Both the position numbers and the translations under genes were made by a program. 64,000 nucleotides of DNA. Source: Xenorhabdus ehlersii (GTDB lineage Bacteria; Pseudomonadota; Gammaproteobacteria; Enterobacterales; Enterobacteriaceae). Location of the stretch: NCBI RefSeq assembly GCF_003610465.1, contig NZ_RAQI01000003.1, positions 248,001 through 312,000 on the forward strand, in the 5' to 3' direction. Shown piece by piece: positions 35,158 through 43,390 of the stretch. The notes under the pieces are model-generated. The model saw only the letters and a program-made list of their open reading frames with translations. It was not told where the DNA came from and ran no database searches. The first letter of the stretch is position 1; each line of letters opens with the position of its first letter.

Positions 35158-35340
35158 ATATTCGCAATTGTTCTTGAGGATTTAATTAATCAATTGAATT
35201 TTAGTGATTATTTTTTAATTTTAAAGTTGCGGTTTCCATCTGTATTCACAACTATTCATTAAGTTTCATGGTAAATATGTACACAAGTGAGTACATGGAT
35301 TACATTAAAAGCTGTATTATTTTTTTTGAGGAAAAGTGAT

Positions 35341-36597
35341 ATGGCAATTACTGATTCGTGGTTACGTTCCATCAATGGCAGACCCCAAGAAAAAATCATT
35401 ACCAAGTCAGATAGGGACGGGTTATCTGTTCGCGTTACCCCTAAAGGTAAAATCATATTTCAATTTAGATATCGCTGGAACGGCAAAGGGGATCGAATTG
35501 ACATAGGAACCTATCCTGCAACTGGTTTAAAAGAAGCCCGTGACTCAGTGATTTTTTATCGTGGGGAGCTGGAACAATACCGCAACCCTAAAATAGTTAA
35601 GCGTGTACGCAAGGAATCCGCATTGCACGCCATGACCGTAGAAGGACTGATACGAGATTGGTGGAAAGCAACAATGCAAGACTCAAAGATTAAAGCGAAT
35701 CAAATTTTACGCTCTTTCGAAATTCATGTCTTTCCTAAAATTGGACAATTGCCTCATGATGAAGTAACGCTCCACGTTTGGCTAGGTTTAATTGAAGGCG
35801 TTACTAAGCAAGCGCCATCAATTGGGAAAGTCTTATTAACTTACTCCAAGAGAGCGCATCGATGGGCCGTTCGGCGAGGAATGACAAATTCCACTCCACT
35901 ATCTGATTTAATGTCTAGTGATTTGGAGCAGGGAAAGCCTGATAACGACATTGATATTGATATCGAGACAGGCGGGAGGATATTGAGTGAAGATGAGTTA
36001 GTGATTCTTTTTCAGCTCATCAGTACCCCCAGCTATCATCCACGCAATGCATTAATAATAAAATTGTGCCTTTTATTCGGGTGTCGTATTGGTGAATTAT
36101 TGAAAGCCAAAATCAGTGATTTCGACTATGAAAAGAATATTTGGATTATCCCCCCTGCAAATCATAAGACGGGAAGAAGAACCAAAAAATCTATTATCAG
36201 GCCGATCACTCCAGCGGCCAAGGAATTAATTGAACAGGCGAAAAAACTAAACGGTGGGAGTGTGTGGCTGATTACCAAGTTTGGTGGGCACGGACCTCTT
36301 TCACGCTCCGCGCATACGAGAATAATTGATAGGCTTAGTAGAAAAATGTCTAAGTATTTTGATGATTCTTATACCTTGTGGTCAATTCATGACTTACGAA
36401 GAACTATGCGTACCGGGGTTTCTGAATTAACGATGCCTCATGTAGCCGAAATCATGGTAGGGCATAAACTACCGGGAGTATGGCAGGTGTACGATAAGCA
36501 CACCTACCTCAATGAGCAGAGGGAAGCTTATGAGCGCTGGTGGGATAAGTTGACTAAAATCGTTTCCCGCCCTCCCAAGCTTCAACATCCTGTTTAG
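35341..36597 (+). CDS. int: Phage tyrosine integrase
   Basis: P4-type integrase of 418 residues (start ATG 35341 after TTGAGGAAAAG). N-terminal arm-binding region with GLSVRVTPKGKIIFQFRYRW and IGTYPATGLKEAR. Catalytic domain has the first Arg in FGCRIGELLKAK, HDLRR with His and Arg, GHKLPGVWQVYDKHTY with the nucleophile Tyr. It sits immediately inside the comEC junction and converges with the excisionase gene, overlapping it by 44 bp. Confidence 0.95.
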   Translation: MAITDSWLRSINGRPQEKIITKSDRDGLSVRVTPKGKIIFQFRYRWNGKGDRIDIGTYPATGLKEARDSVIFYRGELEQYRNPKIVKRVRKESALHAMTVEGLIRDWWKATMQDSKIKANQILRSFEIHVFPKIGQLPHDEVTLHVWLGLIEGVTKQAPSIGKVLLTYSKRAHRWAVRRGMTNSTPLSDLMSSDLEQGKPDNDIDIDIETGGRILSEDELVILFQLISTPSYHPRNALIIKLCLLFGCRIGELLKAKISDFDYEKNIWIIPPANHKTGRRTKKSIIRPITPAAKELIEQAKKLNGGSVWLITKFGGHGPLSRSAHTRIIDRLSRKMSKYFDDSYTLWSIHDLRRTMRTGVSELTMPHVAEIMVGHKLPGVWQVYDKHTYLNEQREAYERWWDKLTKIVSRPPKLQHPV

Positions 36598-36745
36598 CGA
36601 AGTGTAGTTCTCTGCCTTTAAATTTGGGTTTTGGGAAGCCATCTTTTTTCTGTTTCCCATTCCCGCACCATGTTCGAATAGTATTGGGTTTAACCCGTAA
36701 TTTTTTAGCCAGTTCGCTGGTTGTAATGTATTCAAATTCCGCCAT
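36554..36745 (-). CDS. xis: Excisionase-like small HTH protein
   Basis: 63 residues from ATG 36745 (GTG 36748 also possible); AAAGGAG lies seven bases before. Winged-helix/MerR-like start YITTSELAKKLRVKPNTIRTWC and a basic end. Small size, position against int and its overlap with the int 3' end point to Xis. It is the last gene of the leftward early operon. Confidence 0.8.
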   Translation of the reverse strand: MAEFEYITTSELAKKLRVKPNTIRTWCGNGKQKKDGFPKPKFKGRELHFAKQDVEAWEGGKRF

Positions 36746-36748
36746 CAC

Positions 36749-36853
36749 TCAACTCCTTTCCGATACGGTATCGTCGTATTTGGGTAAATTTCTGAGTTCT
36801 TTTAGGCATTCCCTCGCCACAGCTCTCCTTGCGTTCTCGAATTCGCTAGTCAT
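36749..36853 (-). CDS. Small phage protein (34 aa)
   Basis: MTSEFENARRAV... 34 residues, charged, with no recognised domain. Its start overlaps the stop of the upstream 61-residue gene by eight bases, and its stop abuts the xis start whose ribosome site lies inside it. This tight packing is the main support for it being a gene. Confidence 0.55.
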   Translation of the reverse strand: MTSEFENARRAVARECLKELRNLPKYDDTVSERS

Positions 36854-37031
36854 CGGTAAGTGTGGTTTTTATTTCCGAAGCTGGAAACTCAATATCATTT
36901 AATGCGTCCTGTACAATATCAGTTATGGACAAAACCAAACTTTCATCAGATAACTTGTCATCATCATAAAAATCACAAAACTCTTTAGCTGATTTACGAG
37001 ATATTTCAATTGATATTTTTGGTATATTCAC
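36846..37031 (-). CDS. Hypothetical phage protein (61 aa)
   Basis: Acidic 61-residue protein starting with GTG at 37031 after AAGGAAAATAAC; the start overlaps the dam stop by four bases. No family recognised. Ends FPASEIKTTLTDD. Member of the leftward early operon. Confidence 0.6.
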   Translation of the reverse strand: MNIPKISIEISRKSAKEFCDFYDDDKLSDESLVLSITDIVQDALNDIEFPASEIKTTLTDD

Positions 37032-37564
37032 GTTATTTTCCTTATTTCGTTATTACCTATATTGAATAGGTGTTCTTTATCAACAGTGGTTATTAACTTG
37101 CGCGGAGTAATAAATGGTCGCCATATTAAAAACATGGAACCTTTTGTATTCCTGCTGCCTTTTATTTTTAAGTCCGCTGGAATAAATGAAATCCTGCCAC
37201 CTGTTATTAATCTGACCTCATCCGCTGTTTTATATGCCAAATCAAACCAGCCTACTGAGGTATCAGCGGGGACGAGCATCACAATAGACTGGCATTGCTT
37301 CCTGCATTCGATAGCTGCTTTCTTTATCCACGGCGTAATCTTGGAATAGGGGGGATTACAGAAAATAGAGCCGTAACTCTTCCAATCACATTCCAGTGCG
37401 TTATCTCGTTCCGTGAGATAGTGGGCGCACAGGGTATTTTGAGCATCTGCTGCTGCATCCAGTTTGAATTTGAATTCTAAATCGAGTGCCAGAAATAACG
37501 GGAGTGGAGTTTGCCAGAGGTCGCGAAGTTCTTTTGGTGTATTACTTCCTCCGAAATCACTCAT
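37028..37564 (-). CDS. Phage DNA N-6-adenine methyltransferase (Dam-type)
   Basis: 178 residues of the phage N6A-MTase family. Shows WQTPLPLFLALDLEF at the N terminus and the catalytic IFCNPPYSKITPWI (NPPY) near residue 70. It may protect phage DNA from restriction or alter host methylation; target sequence cannot be read from the protein. A tiny 18-codon frame (37557-37613) overlaps its start and may serve translational coupling. The 8-bp hairpin TTCCAGAT/ATCTGGAA at 37626-37644 lies before it. Confidence 0.88.
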   Translation of the reverse strand: MSDFGGSNTPKELRDLWQTPLPLFLALDLEFKFKLDAAADAQNTLCAHYLTERDNALECDWKSYGSIFCNPPYSKITPWIKKAAIECRKQCQSIVMLVPADTSVGWFDLAYKTADEVRLITGGRISFIPADLKIKGSRNTKGSMFLIWRPFITPRKLITTVDKEHLFNIGNNEIRKIT

Positions 37565-37654
37565 CGTTTATTTCCCATCCTAATATTTTCTTGGATTCAT
37601 TTAACGGCTCCATATATAATTCCAATTCCAGATGGAATCTGGAACCTGTAATAT

Positions 37655-37774
37655 CTACATAACCTTGTATGTTTCTTTATACTGCCTGACCATTGAGTCA
37701 TATTCGGCAACCAATTCATGCAATAGATATCTGGGTATTTGTAGAATTTCGTCGTCATTGTTTGTATTTGTCAT
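37655..37774 (-). CDS. Small phage protein (39 aa)
   Basis: MTNTNNDDEILQIPRYLLHEL..., 39 residues, starting inside the 3' end of the upstream zinc-finger gene (20-bp overlap). No family recognised. Called from operon packing and an amphipathic helix-like C terminus. Confidence 0.45.
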   Translation of the reverse strand: MTNTNNDDEILQIPRYLLHELVAEYDSMVRQYKETYKVM

Positions 37775-37958
37775 TCTTCCGCCTATCCCGCCCATAATCC
37801 TCTCCGCACTCTCTGCTACAGAATGCCCCATGTGTTGCTTCCTCTGTCTCACACCATCTGCACATACCGTTGATACTGGTTAGTGCTGGTGGTCGGTTCT
37901 GGAGGGCATGAGATATATTCAGCTCATTTAATTCATTCGCTGCGTCGATAATATCCAT
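37755..37958 (-). CDS. Small zinc-finger phage protein
   Basis: 67 residues from ATG 37958 with AGGAGAACC upstream. Starts MDIIDAANELNELNISHAL, a helix recalling TraR/DksA-type phage proteins. A C4 set follows (CRWCETEEATHGAFCSREC). The frame is open further upstream but the overlap and ribosome site favour this start. It may bind zinc and nucleic acid or RNA polymerase; role unproven. Confidence 0.65.
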   Translation of the reverse strand: MDIIDAANELNELNISHALQNRPPALTSINGMCRWCETEEATHGAFCSRECGEDYGRDRRKNDKYKQ

Positions 37959-38148
37959 GATGGTTCTCCTGCTTGATTGTATTTTCCCGACTTGCGTTCC
38001 ATGCTGCTTGGAATATCTCCCAGTAATTTTGAGCTGGCATATTCCAATATGTTCCATCGTCATATTTACCTAATGAGCCAACTGGATAATTAAATTCATC
38101 ATCCATGAATTTCTCAAACGCTTCTCTGCATAAATCTGAATTAGTCAT
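37933..38148 (-). CDS. Hypothetical phage protein (71 aa)
   Basis: 71 residues, MTNSDLCREAFEKFMDDEF..., with aromatic-rich NYWEIFQAAWNASREN, a pattern common in small early phage proteins. Overlaps its neighbours by 26 bp (downstream) and 8 bp (upstream). Function unknown. Confidence 0.65.
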   Translation of the reverse strand: MTNSDLCREAFEKFMDDEFNYPVGSLGKYDDGTYWNMPAQNYWEIFQAAWNASRENTIKQENHHGYYRRSE

Positions 38149-38533
38149 CCCATTTTTCCGTAATTATAGTTTTTGGTAGTAATATGAAATGTTTATCCCA
38201 AAATACATCGCAACGCTCACCAGATTCATAACACATAATCCTATAGTCAGTTTCTGGTTTTATTTTCAATGACCCATTACAGATAGACTCGTATATTTCT
38301 TGATGAACTAATTCATACGTATTGCTATCAATTGCTGATCCATTTAATGGTTTGATATAAATTGAAAACTCACCATTCTTTGGATCACAGTCTAATTCTG
38401 TCCAAACAGTAGCTTCTATAATTTGCTTGTCACCTGCAATTTCTGGCATTTTAATTTCAGAAATAGGAATTCCGTTCCATGTAATACCTGCTTTTTCTTT
38501 AAGGATTTCAATCTCTTTTTTGGCTTGCTTCAT
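38141..38533 (-). CDS. Hypothetical phage protein (130 aa)
   Basis: 130 residues, begins with a basic helix (MKQAKKEIEILKEKAGITW), then mixed beta-like sequence. No domain recognised. The stop overlaps the next start by eight bases, typical of this operon. Confidence 0.65.
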   Translation of the reverse strand: MKQAKKEIEILKEKAGITWNGIPISEIKMPEIAGDKQIIEATVWTELDCDPKNGEFSIYIKPLNGSAIDSNTYELVHQEIYESICNGSLKIKPETDYRIMCYESGERCDVFWDKHFILLPKTIITEKWDD

Positions 38534-38554
38534 ATAGTAATTTGTAATCTATCA

Positions 38555-38983
38555 TCACCCAAACCTCCTGCATATATTCGCTGCCCGTTCGCACATATCA
38601 GTATCAAACCAGCCGAAATGACACTCGTTGAAACTGATTTCCAATTGCCACGCTAACCATCGGTACGCATCCGTGCGCTCTAAATTACGACTCCTAACGA
38701 CATCATCGAAATACCGGTGAGCCGACAGCCTCGCTATCCGTGTCGGCTTGTCTGCCAGAGACCCCATCGGGATATCCGTCCCCGGATGAATGCCAACCCG
38801 TGCACCGCATGTCCAGCAGTGGTATAACCAAGGCCAGCGGCTGTTATCGTGGATACACTTGAATACATTCAGGTGATGTTCAATCATCACGTGTCTGCCG
38901 CAATATCGGCAGTGTGTCGGAATGGGATAGGGGTCGTTAACTCTGAGGATTGCTATTGGGTTGGGATTCCACGGTGTGAACAT
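38555..38983 (-). CDS. Zinc-finger-containing phage protein (DUF3268-like)
   Basis: 142 residues with two CxxC pairs in THCRYCGRHVMIEH and YHCWTCGARVGIHPGTD, then NIPMGSLAD-like and RYFDD...LAWQL helices. This is the arrangement of the zf-DUF3268 family, found in many prophages; function unknown. The start lies 47 bases inside the upstream gene. Confidence 0.75.
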   Translation of the reverse strand: MFTPWNPNPIAILRVNDPYPIPTHCRYCGRHVMIEHHLNVFKCIHDNSRWPWLYHCWTCGARVGIHPGTDIPMGSLADKPTRIARLSAHRYFDDVVRSRNLERTDAYRWLAWQLEISFNECHFGWFDTDMCERAANICRRFG

Positions 38984-39284
38984 GCAACCTCCTTAATGCT
39001 GCTTTCACGGCATTTAAACGAGAATCCATCCTTTTGTATTTTGGAGTGTCAGTTTCTAGCTTAGGAGCAAGGCATCCAATGAGATACCCGTTATCAGCCT
39101 TGAGAACGAAATCAGTTAATGAGCCGCCCATTGCAGGCCAAAATGCACTCCATGAGTCACCGTACTCAGAGATTGTTATCCGGCCCATCTTATTACCATA
39201 ATCTTCCAGATAAATATGAATAGGGTCATGGCATGGTACATCCGTGATTTGTATTTTCACGACATTTGATGTTTCGATATGCAC
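38937..39284 (-). CDS. Hypothetical phage protein (115 aa)
   Basis: 115 residues. Contains HIYLEDYGNKMGRITISEYGDSWSAFW, a pattern seen in uncharacterised early phage proteins. No catalytic motif. Overlaps the zinc-finger gene and is packed in the leftward operon. Confidence 0.65.
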   Translation of the reverse strand: MHIETSNVVKIQITDVPCHDPIHIYLEDYGNKMGRITISEYGDSWSAFWPAMGGSLTDFVLKADNGYLIGCLAPKLETDTPKYKRMDSRLNAVKAALRRLHVHTVESQPNSNPQS

Positions 39285-39299
39285 AATAATTCTCCCGCA

Positions 39300-39839
39300 T
39301 CAATCAGAGACTATTGCCGCATATTTACCCTGCGACCACGATAATGGCGGGCTATTGCGGATAATGGCATTTAACGCATCGAACGCCTGTTGTAATTCAT
39401 ACGGCAACTCCCCATCTGGTGGTAGCTCATCGTGAAACCAATCCGCGCCGTCTATTTCGGACGGGTAATTGGGTTCGCAGATAACGAGTTGCAGTTCTGA
39501 CAGATCAACCTCATGTTCATGGCAATATTCGCCTAAATCGTCTGCATCCCAGAAATACTGCTCAGTATCGAACAATACTAACGGTGTTTTCCTGTCCCAC
39601 TGTTTGCGTTCCATCTCCATGAATATTCGTTGCCGCGATTCCTCATAACAAGTTGAGCAACGACTGCGATTTATTTCTATAATTGGATGGTCAGGATTAC
39701 TATCACATTCTCGGTGAGTGGCACCACAATAACGAGCTAGATGTTCATCATCACCAAAAAACCGACCATCACGCGAAACCCAACCTGTAACAGTTTTAAT
39801 TTTCGCTGCTTCTGGTGAATCGTACATAACTATAGACAT
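39300..39839 (-). CDS. Hypothetical phage protein (179 aa), Cys pairs present
   Basis: 179 acidic residues. A possible metal site is formed by RYCGATHREC and CSTCYEE. The middle has FDTEQYFWDADDLGEYCHEH. No family recognised. Separate from its neighbours by short gaps; part of the leftward operon. Confidence 0.65.
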   Translation of the reverse strand: MSIVMYDSPEAAKIKTVTGWVSRDGRFFGDDEHLARYCGATHRECDSNPDHPIIEINRSRCSTCYEESRQRIFMEMERKQWDRKTPLVLFDTEQYFWDADDLGEYCHEHEVDLSELQLVICEPNYPSEIDGADWFHDELPPDGELPYELQQAFDALNAIIRNSPPLSWSQGKYAAIVSD

Positions 39840-39890
39840 AGATAATCCTCCCGCCGCACAGCAGCGTAGTGATGAAATGGTTTTGATTGT

Positions 39891-40121
39891 TTAGTTAATG
39901 TTTGGATTACCAAGCACAAACACCCGGTGTTGAAAATCGGCGGTAGGGTATGTCATTTGCGGTGACTTCTTCTGGTCGTTGTTTTTCTTTACATATTTGC
40001 CCTGATTCTCATTTGCCCAGATCCGTCTGCACACAACACACCGCCGGTTTTTCGTGTATCTCAGTGTGTGCCCGTGTGGGCAGGATTTTCCGTAAAAATA
40101 TTTATTCGGTTCCTCGATCAT
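39891..40121 (-). CDS. Small HNH-like/zinc protein
   Basis: 76 residues from ATG 40121, which lies 20 bases inside recT. SCPHGHTLRYTKNRRCVVCRRIWANENQGKY resembles the N-terminal zinc-binding half of phage HNH proteins, but the catalytic His-Asn-His part is not complete, so nuclease activity is doubtful. Confidence 0.6.
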   Translation of the reverse strand: MIEEPNKYFYGKSCPHGHTLRYTKNRRCVVCRRIWANENQGKYVKKNNDQKKSPQMTYPTADFQHRVFVLGNPNIN

Positions 40122-40932
40122 CTTGTTGTACCTCTTCGAATTCACCTTCAAAGATTGCAGCATGATCCTGCTCGATATTCGCTTCTGCTTTTTCATCCAG
40201 AACGACAGCTTTTTGCATCTCAATAGACACAGGCAGATATTTAAATAAGCGCCGAATCACGGTTTTTTTCGCCATCTCTTCCCAGTGAGATACCCACGGC
40301 CCATCATCGCCAGCCTTGCTTTGCGTTCTGGCTTTCTCAATTTGGTTAAACGTCATGACTTCAAACTGAACGCCGCTATCTTTTAGTCGGGCTACTGCGT
40401 AAACGTGAGTGATTGGTGCATCCTCATCTTCGCCCGGAACATGTGTTAAATTTTCACTGAGTCCATATTCAAAATGGAATTTATCGCTACTCCTGACTGT
40501 ACGAGCGGAAATACTGACTATCTGACCGGAACGACGAGCCAGATCAATCATTCCTCGGTAGCCAATGATTAACTGAGCGTCAGTTCTTACAATGACCCAC
40601 TGATTACCTTCTTTTCGCTTTTTAGCAAATGGTAAAATATAGGCATGACCCAATGCATTACCGGGTTCTAATCCCAGCTGAGAACATTGGACGACTGCAC
40701 CAACAAAGCTTTGCATGTCACAATTGGCAAGTGATGGAGTCTTTCTAATTTCAGTGGTGACGATACGGATCATGCGGTCAGGGGTCATATGATTAGGCAA
40801 TGCAGCTGCTAATTGCGCCTTCATCTTAGGCTTATTAATGAACTGAATAAGAGTCTGCTCTTTGGTGAGTGCAACTTTTGTTTGCGGCTGCGCTTTCTGT
40901 AAATCAGCTTGCGCCAGTGGTGGATTATTCAT
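40102..40932 (-). CDS. recT: RecT-family single-strand annealing recombinase
   Basis: 276 residues. Anneals complementary single strands in phage recombination, working with RecE. Family blocks are FVGAVVQCSQLGLEPGNALGHAYILPF, QLIIGYRGMIDLARRSGQI and EEMAKKTVIRRLFKYLPVS. The gene starts eight bases inside recE, so the two are translationally coupled, as in the Rac prophage. Confidence 0.96.
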   Translation of the reverse strand: MNNPPLAQADLQKAQPQTKVALTKEQTLIQFINKPKMKAQLAAALPNHMTPDRMIRIVTTEIRKTPSLANCDMQSFVGAVVQCSQLGLEPGNALGHAYILPFAKKRKEGNQWVIVRTDAQLIIGYRGMIDLARRSGQIVSISARTVRSSDKFHFEYGLSENLTHVPGEDEDAPITHVYAVARLKDSGVQFEVMTFNQIEKARTQSKAGDDGPWVSHWEEMAKKTVIRRLFKYLPVSIEMQKAVVLDEKAEANIEQDHAAIFEGEFEEVQQDDRGTE

Positions 40933-41737
40933 CTCTCAGCTCCTTAGCATAGTGGGGCAGTGATAATTCTCGCAGGCCGGGCCATTCGTTTGTTTTCAGG
41001 CATTCGGCATAAGTAGCAAGATTTCTTTGGTAGGCTGCACGTCCCGCTGATTTGGCCCGCTCAGTCATGATGTAAGTTCTTACTGGGTAGCGGCCACAAT
41101 TCACCGTAGTGCTGACAGCCAGAAATATAAATGTGGGTAGCTGCCCGGTGAGTGCTTTGTATCCGTCTGAATAAAAAGCATCCTGCACATGGTAGCGATA
41201 GTCGTAAAATGTCCGGTCAAATCTATCAATGTCGGCCGTGCTTTTTACATCCACTATCCAATGGTGATCTGCAATTAATTTATCTGGCCTGCTCCTACAT
41301 AAAACTCCAGTTGCCACATCTTCCCAATAGATGCTACTTTCCGTTGTCCCCGTGGCCTCCAGACACCATTTTGCGATGGGATGAGCCATTGCGCTATCAC
41401 GCATAATCAGCAGTTTTCTACTTTCTTCTTGCGTCAGGATTATCTTGTCCTTATTATTTAGCGAAAATTCCTCCGCCTCTTCTTTTCCGGTTTTGGTACG
41501 CCTGTCTAACTTTGGCTCAATTGCAAAACGCTTGCCGAATTCGTCCGGCTCCAATAACAGGCAGTGCAACGCAGTTCCTATATCCAGCGACTTAATTTTC
41601 TCCTCATCAACAGGAGCGGTTCGTTGCCAGATCAATTCAGCGGGAGCTTGGTCTATTATGTCCAATTGCGACTTACTCACTCCCTCGCCGTTGTGATAGT
41701 CCGCATTGGAAATGTCGTAATAGATACCGGGGTTCAT
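40925..41737 (-). CDS. recE: RecE-type exonuclease (nuclease domain only)
   Basis: 270 residues equivalent to the C-terminal nuclease third of E. coli Rac RecE, which is 866 residues long. Start ATG 41737 (MNPGIYYDISNADYH) overlaps the upstream stop as ATGA. PD-(D/E)xK features: LDIGTALHCLLLEPDEF, CRSRPDKL and WIVDVKSTADI. Digests dsDNA 5' to 3' leaving 3' tails for RecT (family knowledge). Confidence 0.95.
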   Translation of the reverse strand: MNPGIYYDISNADYHNGEGVSKSQLDIIDQAPAELIWQRTAPVDEEKIKSLDIGTALHCLLLEPDEFGKRFAIEPKLDRRTKTGKEEAEEFSLNNKDKIILTQEESRKLLIMRDSAMAHPIAKWCLEATGTTESSIYWEDVATGVLCRSRPDKLIADHHWIVDVKSTADIDRFDRTFYDYRYHVQDAFYSDGYKALTGQLPTFIFLAVSTTVNCGRYPVRTYIMTERAKSAGRAAYQRNLATYAECLKTNEWPGLRELSLPHYAKELRDE

Positions 41738-41997
41738 ATCCGCTCCTCCTCCACTGCCCGACATACATCAAACAACCATTCGTAATGCGCATCCATCAGC
41801 TCAGACCGTTTGTCGCCAGTCATCGCTAATAGTGAGCTGATCTCATCGGATAGTGTGTTATCCGGTAATTTCCCCAGTCGAATATCAGCCCGTTTGTCCA
41901 AATGCTCGTCAGTGGCATCCTGATACGCAGCCTCCTCCCTGTCCCGCTCCTCTCGTGCGTCCTGCATCCAGCAGGGATCACATCCGAAACCTCTCAT
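41734..41997 (-). CDS. Hypothetical phage protein (87 aa)
   Basis: 87 residues, very charged, predicted helical (AREERDREEAAYQDATDEHLDKR). Four-base ATGA overlaps at both ends with recE and the next gene. Unknown function; position next to recET suggests a recombination or nuclease-inhibitor helper, unproven. Confidence 0.65.
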   Translation of the reverse strand: MRGFGCDPCWMQDAREERDREEAAYQDATDEHLDKRADIRLGKLPDNTLSDEISSLLAMTGDKRSELMDAHYEWLFDVCRAVEEERI

Positions 41998-42266
41998 GCT
42001 GCCTCCTTGTGCATATTCTGGGCGATAGCCATAAGTTCCCGATAGGTAAATCCCGCTTTTTTCATTTCTTCCGCGAGACGTTCTGTATCACAATGCACTC
42101 TGGCATATTCCAGTGTTTCGCTGATATCGAGGTCAGAACGCATTGCAAACTCTTTGAATGGAATATCGAACTTCATATCACCCAGATCGTGATAATTGAT
42201 ATAGATTCTCCCGTTAAATACCCGCTCTTCTGGTTGGATATAGCTGTAATTTATTGATGGCAACAT
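41994..42266 (-). CDS. Hypothetical phage protein (90 aa)
   Basis: 90 residues, strong ribosome site TAGGAGGTAA. The C-terminal helix contains DTERLAEEMKKAGFTYRELMAIAQ. No family recognised. Overlaps its downstream neighbour by four bases. Confidence 0.65.
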   Translation of the reverse strand: MLPSINYSYIQPEERVFNGRIYINYHDLGDMKFDIPFKEFAMRSDLDISETLEYARVHCDTERLAEEMKKAGFTYRELMAIAQNMHKEAA

Positions 42267-42275
42267 ATTTACCTC

Positions 42276-42404
42276 CTAAACCGGAATAAATACGATTACT
42301 GATACAATGAATAACGCGATACAGCGCCTCCATGCGCGCCTGTTCCTGACTGCTTGCGGTGTTGTTGGCACGACCGCCATCGCGTCGTGGATGTTTTTAC
42401 GCAC
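42276..42404 (-). CDS. Small membrane protein (42 aa), kil-like position
   Basis: GTG start at 42404 behind GAGGGA seven bases away. The product has a basic amphipathic N half (RKNIHDAMAVVPTTPQAVRN, RRAWRRC) and one hydrophobic C-terminal segment IALFIVSVIVFIPV. It fills the gap before the 90-residue gene exactly. Lambdoid phages often keep short host-toxic or membrane genes (kil, sieB-like) in this part of the left operon; that role is inference. Confidence 0.7.
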   Translation of the reverse strand: MRKNIHDAMAVVPTTPQAVRNRRAWRRCIALFIVSVIVFIPV

Positions 42405-42453
42405 GTAAAAATCCCTCGCTAGTGAAAACGATTAATGATTTCTGGGGTTGGGG

Positions 42454-42849
42454 TTATTTCTGGGTCAGACTGATGAGTGCCTTGGCGTGTATTATGGCAG
42501 ATTCGATATCGAGGTGGATTAGGCCGCGTTCTAAACGAACGTAATCACATGAACTTCCAGACCAATAATTATCCCAATATAAACCATCCTTTTCTTCTTC
42601 TATATCCGGACAATAATATACCTGTTCATACTCCAGCGGCTCCCTCACGGGTTCCGGTACATCATATTCCCCGATTTTGATAGTACGGGGTTTTAATCTG
42701 TATGTACGTTCAGAGTAGAACGTGATTTCACCATTTAGTGATGTCCATTCGCCCAGATATTTAATTTCAAAATACTCCCACGGCCTATCGGTAATATGGG
42801 ACAATCTAGCGTACTCAGTAATTAAATCTGCATGAATATGTTTAGGCAT
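42454..42849 (-). CDS. Hypothetical phage protein (131 aa)
   Basis: Three in-frame ATG codons (42855, 42852, 42849); I choose the third (MPKHIHADLITEYARL), eight bases from AGGAGA. Aromatic-rich YYCPDIEEEKDGLYWDNYW. A widespread type of small early phage protein without known role. Packed against the DUF551-like gene. Confidence 0.65.
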   Translation of the reverse strand: MPKHIHADLITEYARLSHITDRPWEYFEIKYLGEWTSLNGEITFYSERTYRLKPRTIKIGEYDVPEPVREPLEYEQVYYCPDIEEEKDGLYWDNYWSGSSCDYVRLERGLIHLDIESAIIHAKALISLTQK

Positions 42850-42851
42850 CA

Positions 42852-43085
42852 TCATTCTCCTGTCGGTGGTTTTGGTAATGGCATCCAGTGAGTTACTTGA
42901 TATTCATTATCCTGCAACCAGTTATCGGAACCTATATATTCGACACGAGCCCAAATCCAGCCATCAGCGACACTGTCGTATACTCTGACAAAACAATCCC
43001 AATAAAATTGGTCGTTATAAAACCAACCACCAAAAACTGGTACATCTAATTCAGGCAACCTCTCACTACATTTAATCCACTCCAT
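42852..43085 (-). CDS. DUF551-like phage protein
   Basis: 77 residues beginning EWIKCSERLPE and ending VTHWMPLPKPP, the two diagnostic blocks of DUF551 phage proteins. Function unknown. Its stop overlaps the first ATG of the next gene. Confidence 0.8.
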   Translation of the reverse strand: MEWIKCSERLPELDVPVFGGWFYNDQFYWDCFVRVYDSVADGWIWARVEYIGSDNWLQDNEYQVTHWMPLPKPPTGE

Positions 43086-43178
43086 AAACTCTCCTGTTAT
43101 TCAGGTAATAAAAAGCCCCGCATTGGCGAGGCTGTTATTTAACTCACCACAGCCCACTCGGAAATGGGCTGGAGTTAG

Positions 43179-43340
43179 TCAACTGAGAGCCGCCCATTCA
43201 CGATAGTACTTACGTTCGACCCAACACAGTTTTGCCAAACGACGACGAATTTCAGAACGCGGCGCTTCGGATATAGCCCACTGACGATAACGTTCAAATT
43301 TTTCTTTATGTTCAGCCGCAAATTTCATTGGTGTAGTCAT
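43179..43340 (-). CDS. Small basic phage protein (53 aa)
   Basis: MTTPMKFAAEHKEKFERYRQ followed by RRRLAKLCWVERKYYREWAALS. Good ribosome site (TGAGGGAATAAAA). Very basic and helical, so it may bind nucleic acid. No family recognised. Confidence 0.65.
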   Translation of the reverse strand: MTTPMKFAAEHKEKFERYRQWAISEAPRSEIRRRLAKLCWVERKYYREWAALS

Positions 43341-43390
43341 TTTTATTCCCTCAGAATTAATGCTGTTTATTTGGAATTAGCTGGAGTTAG

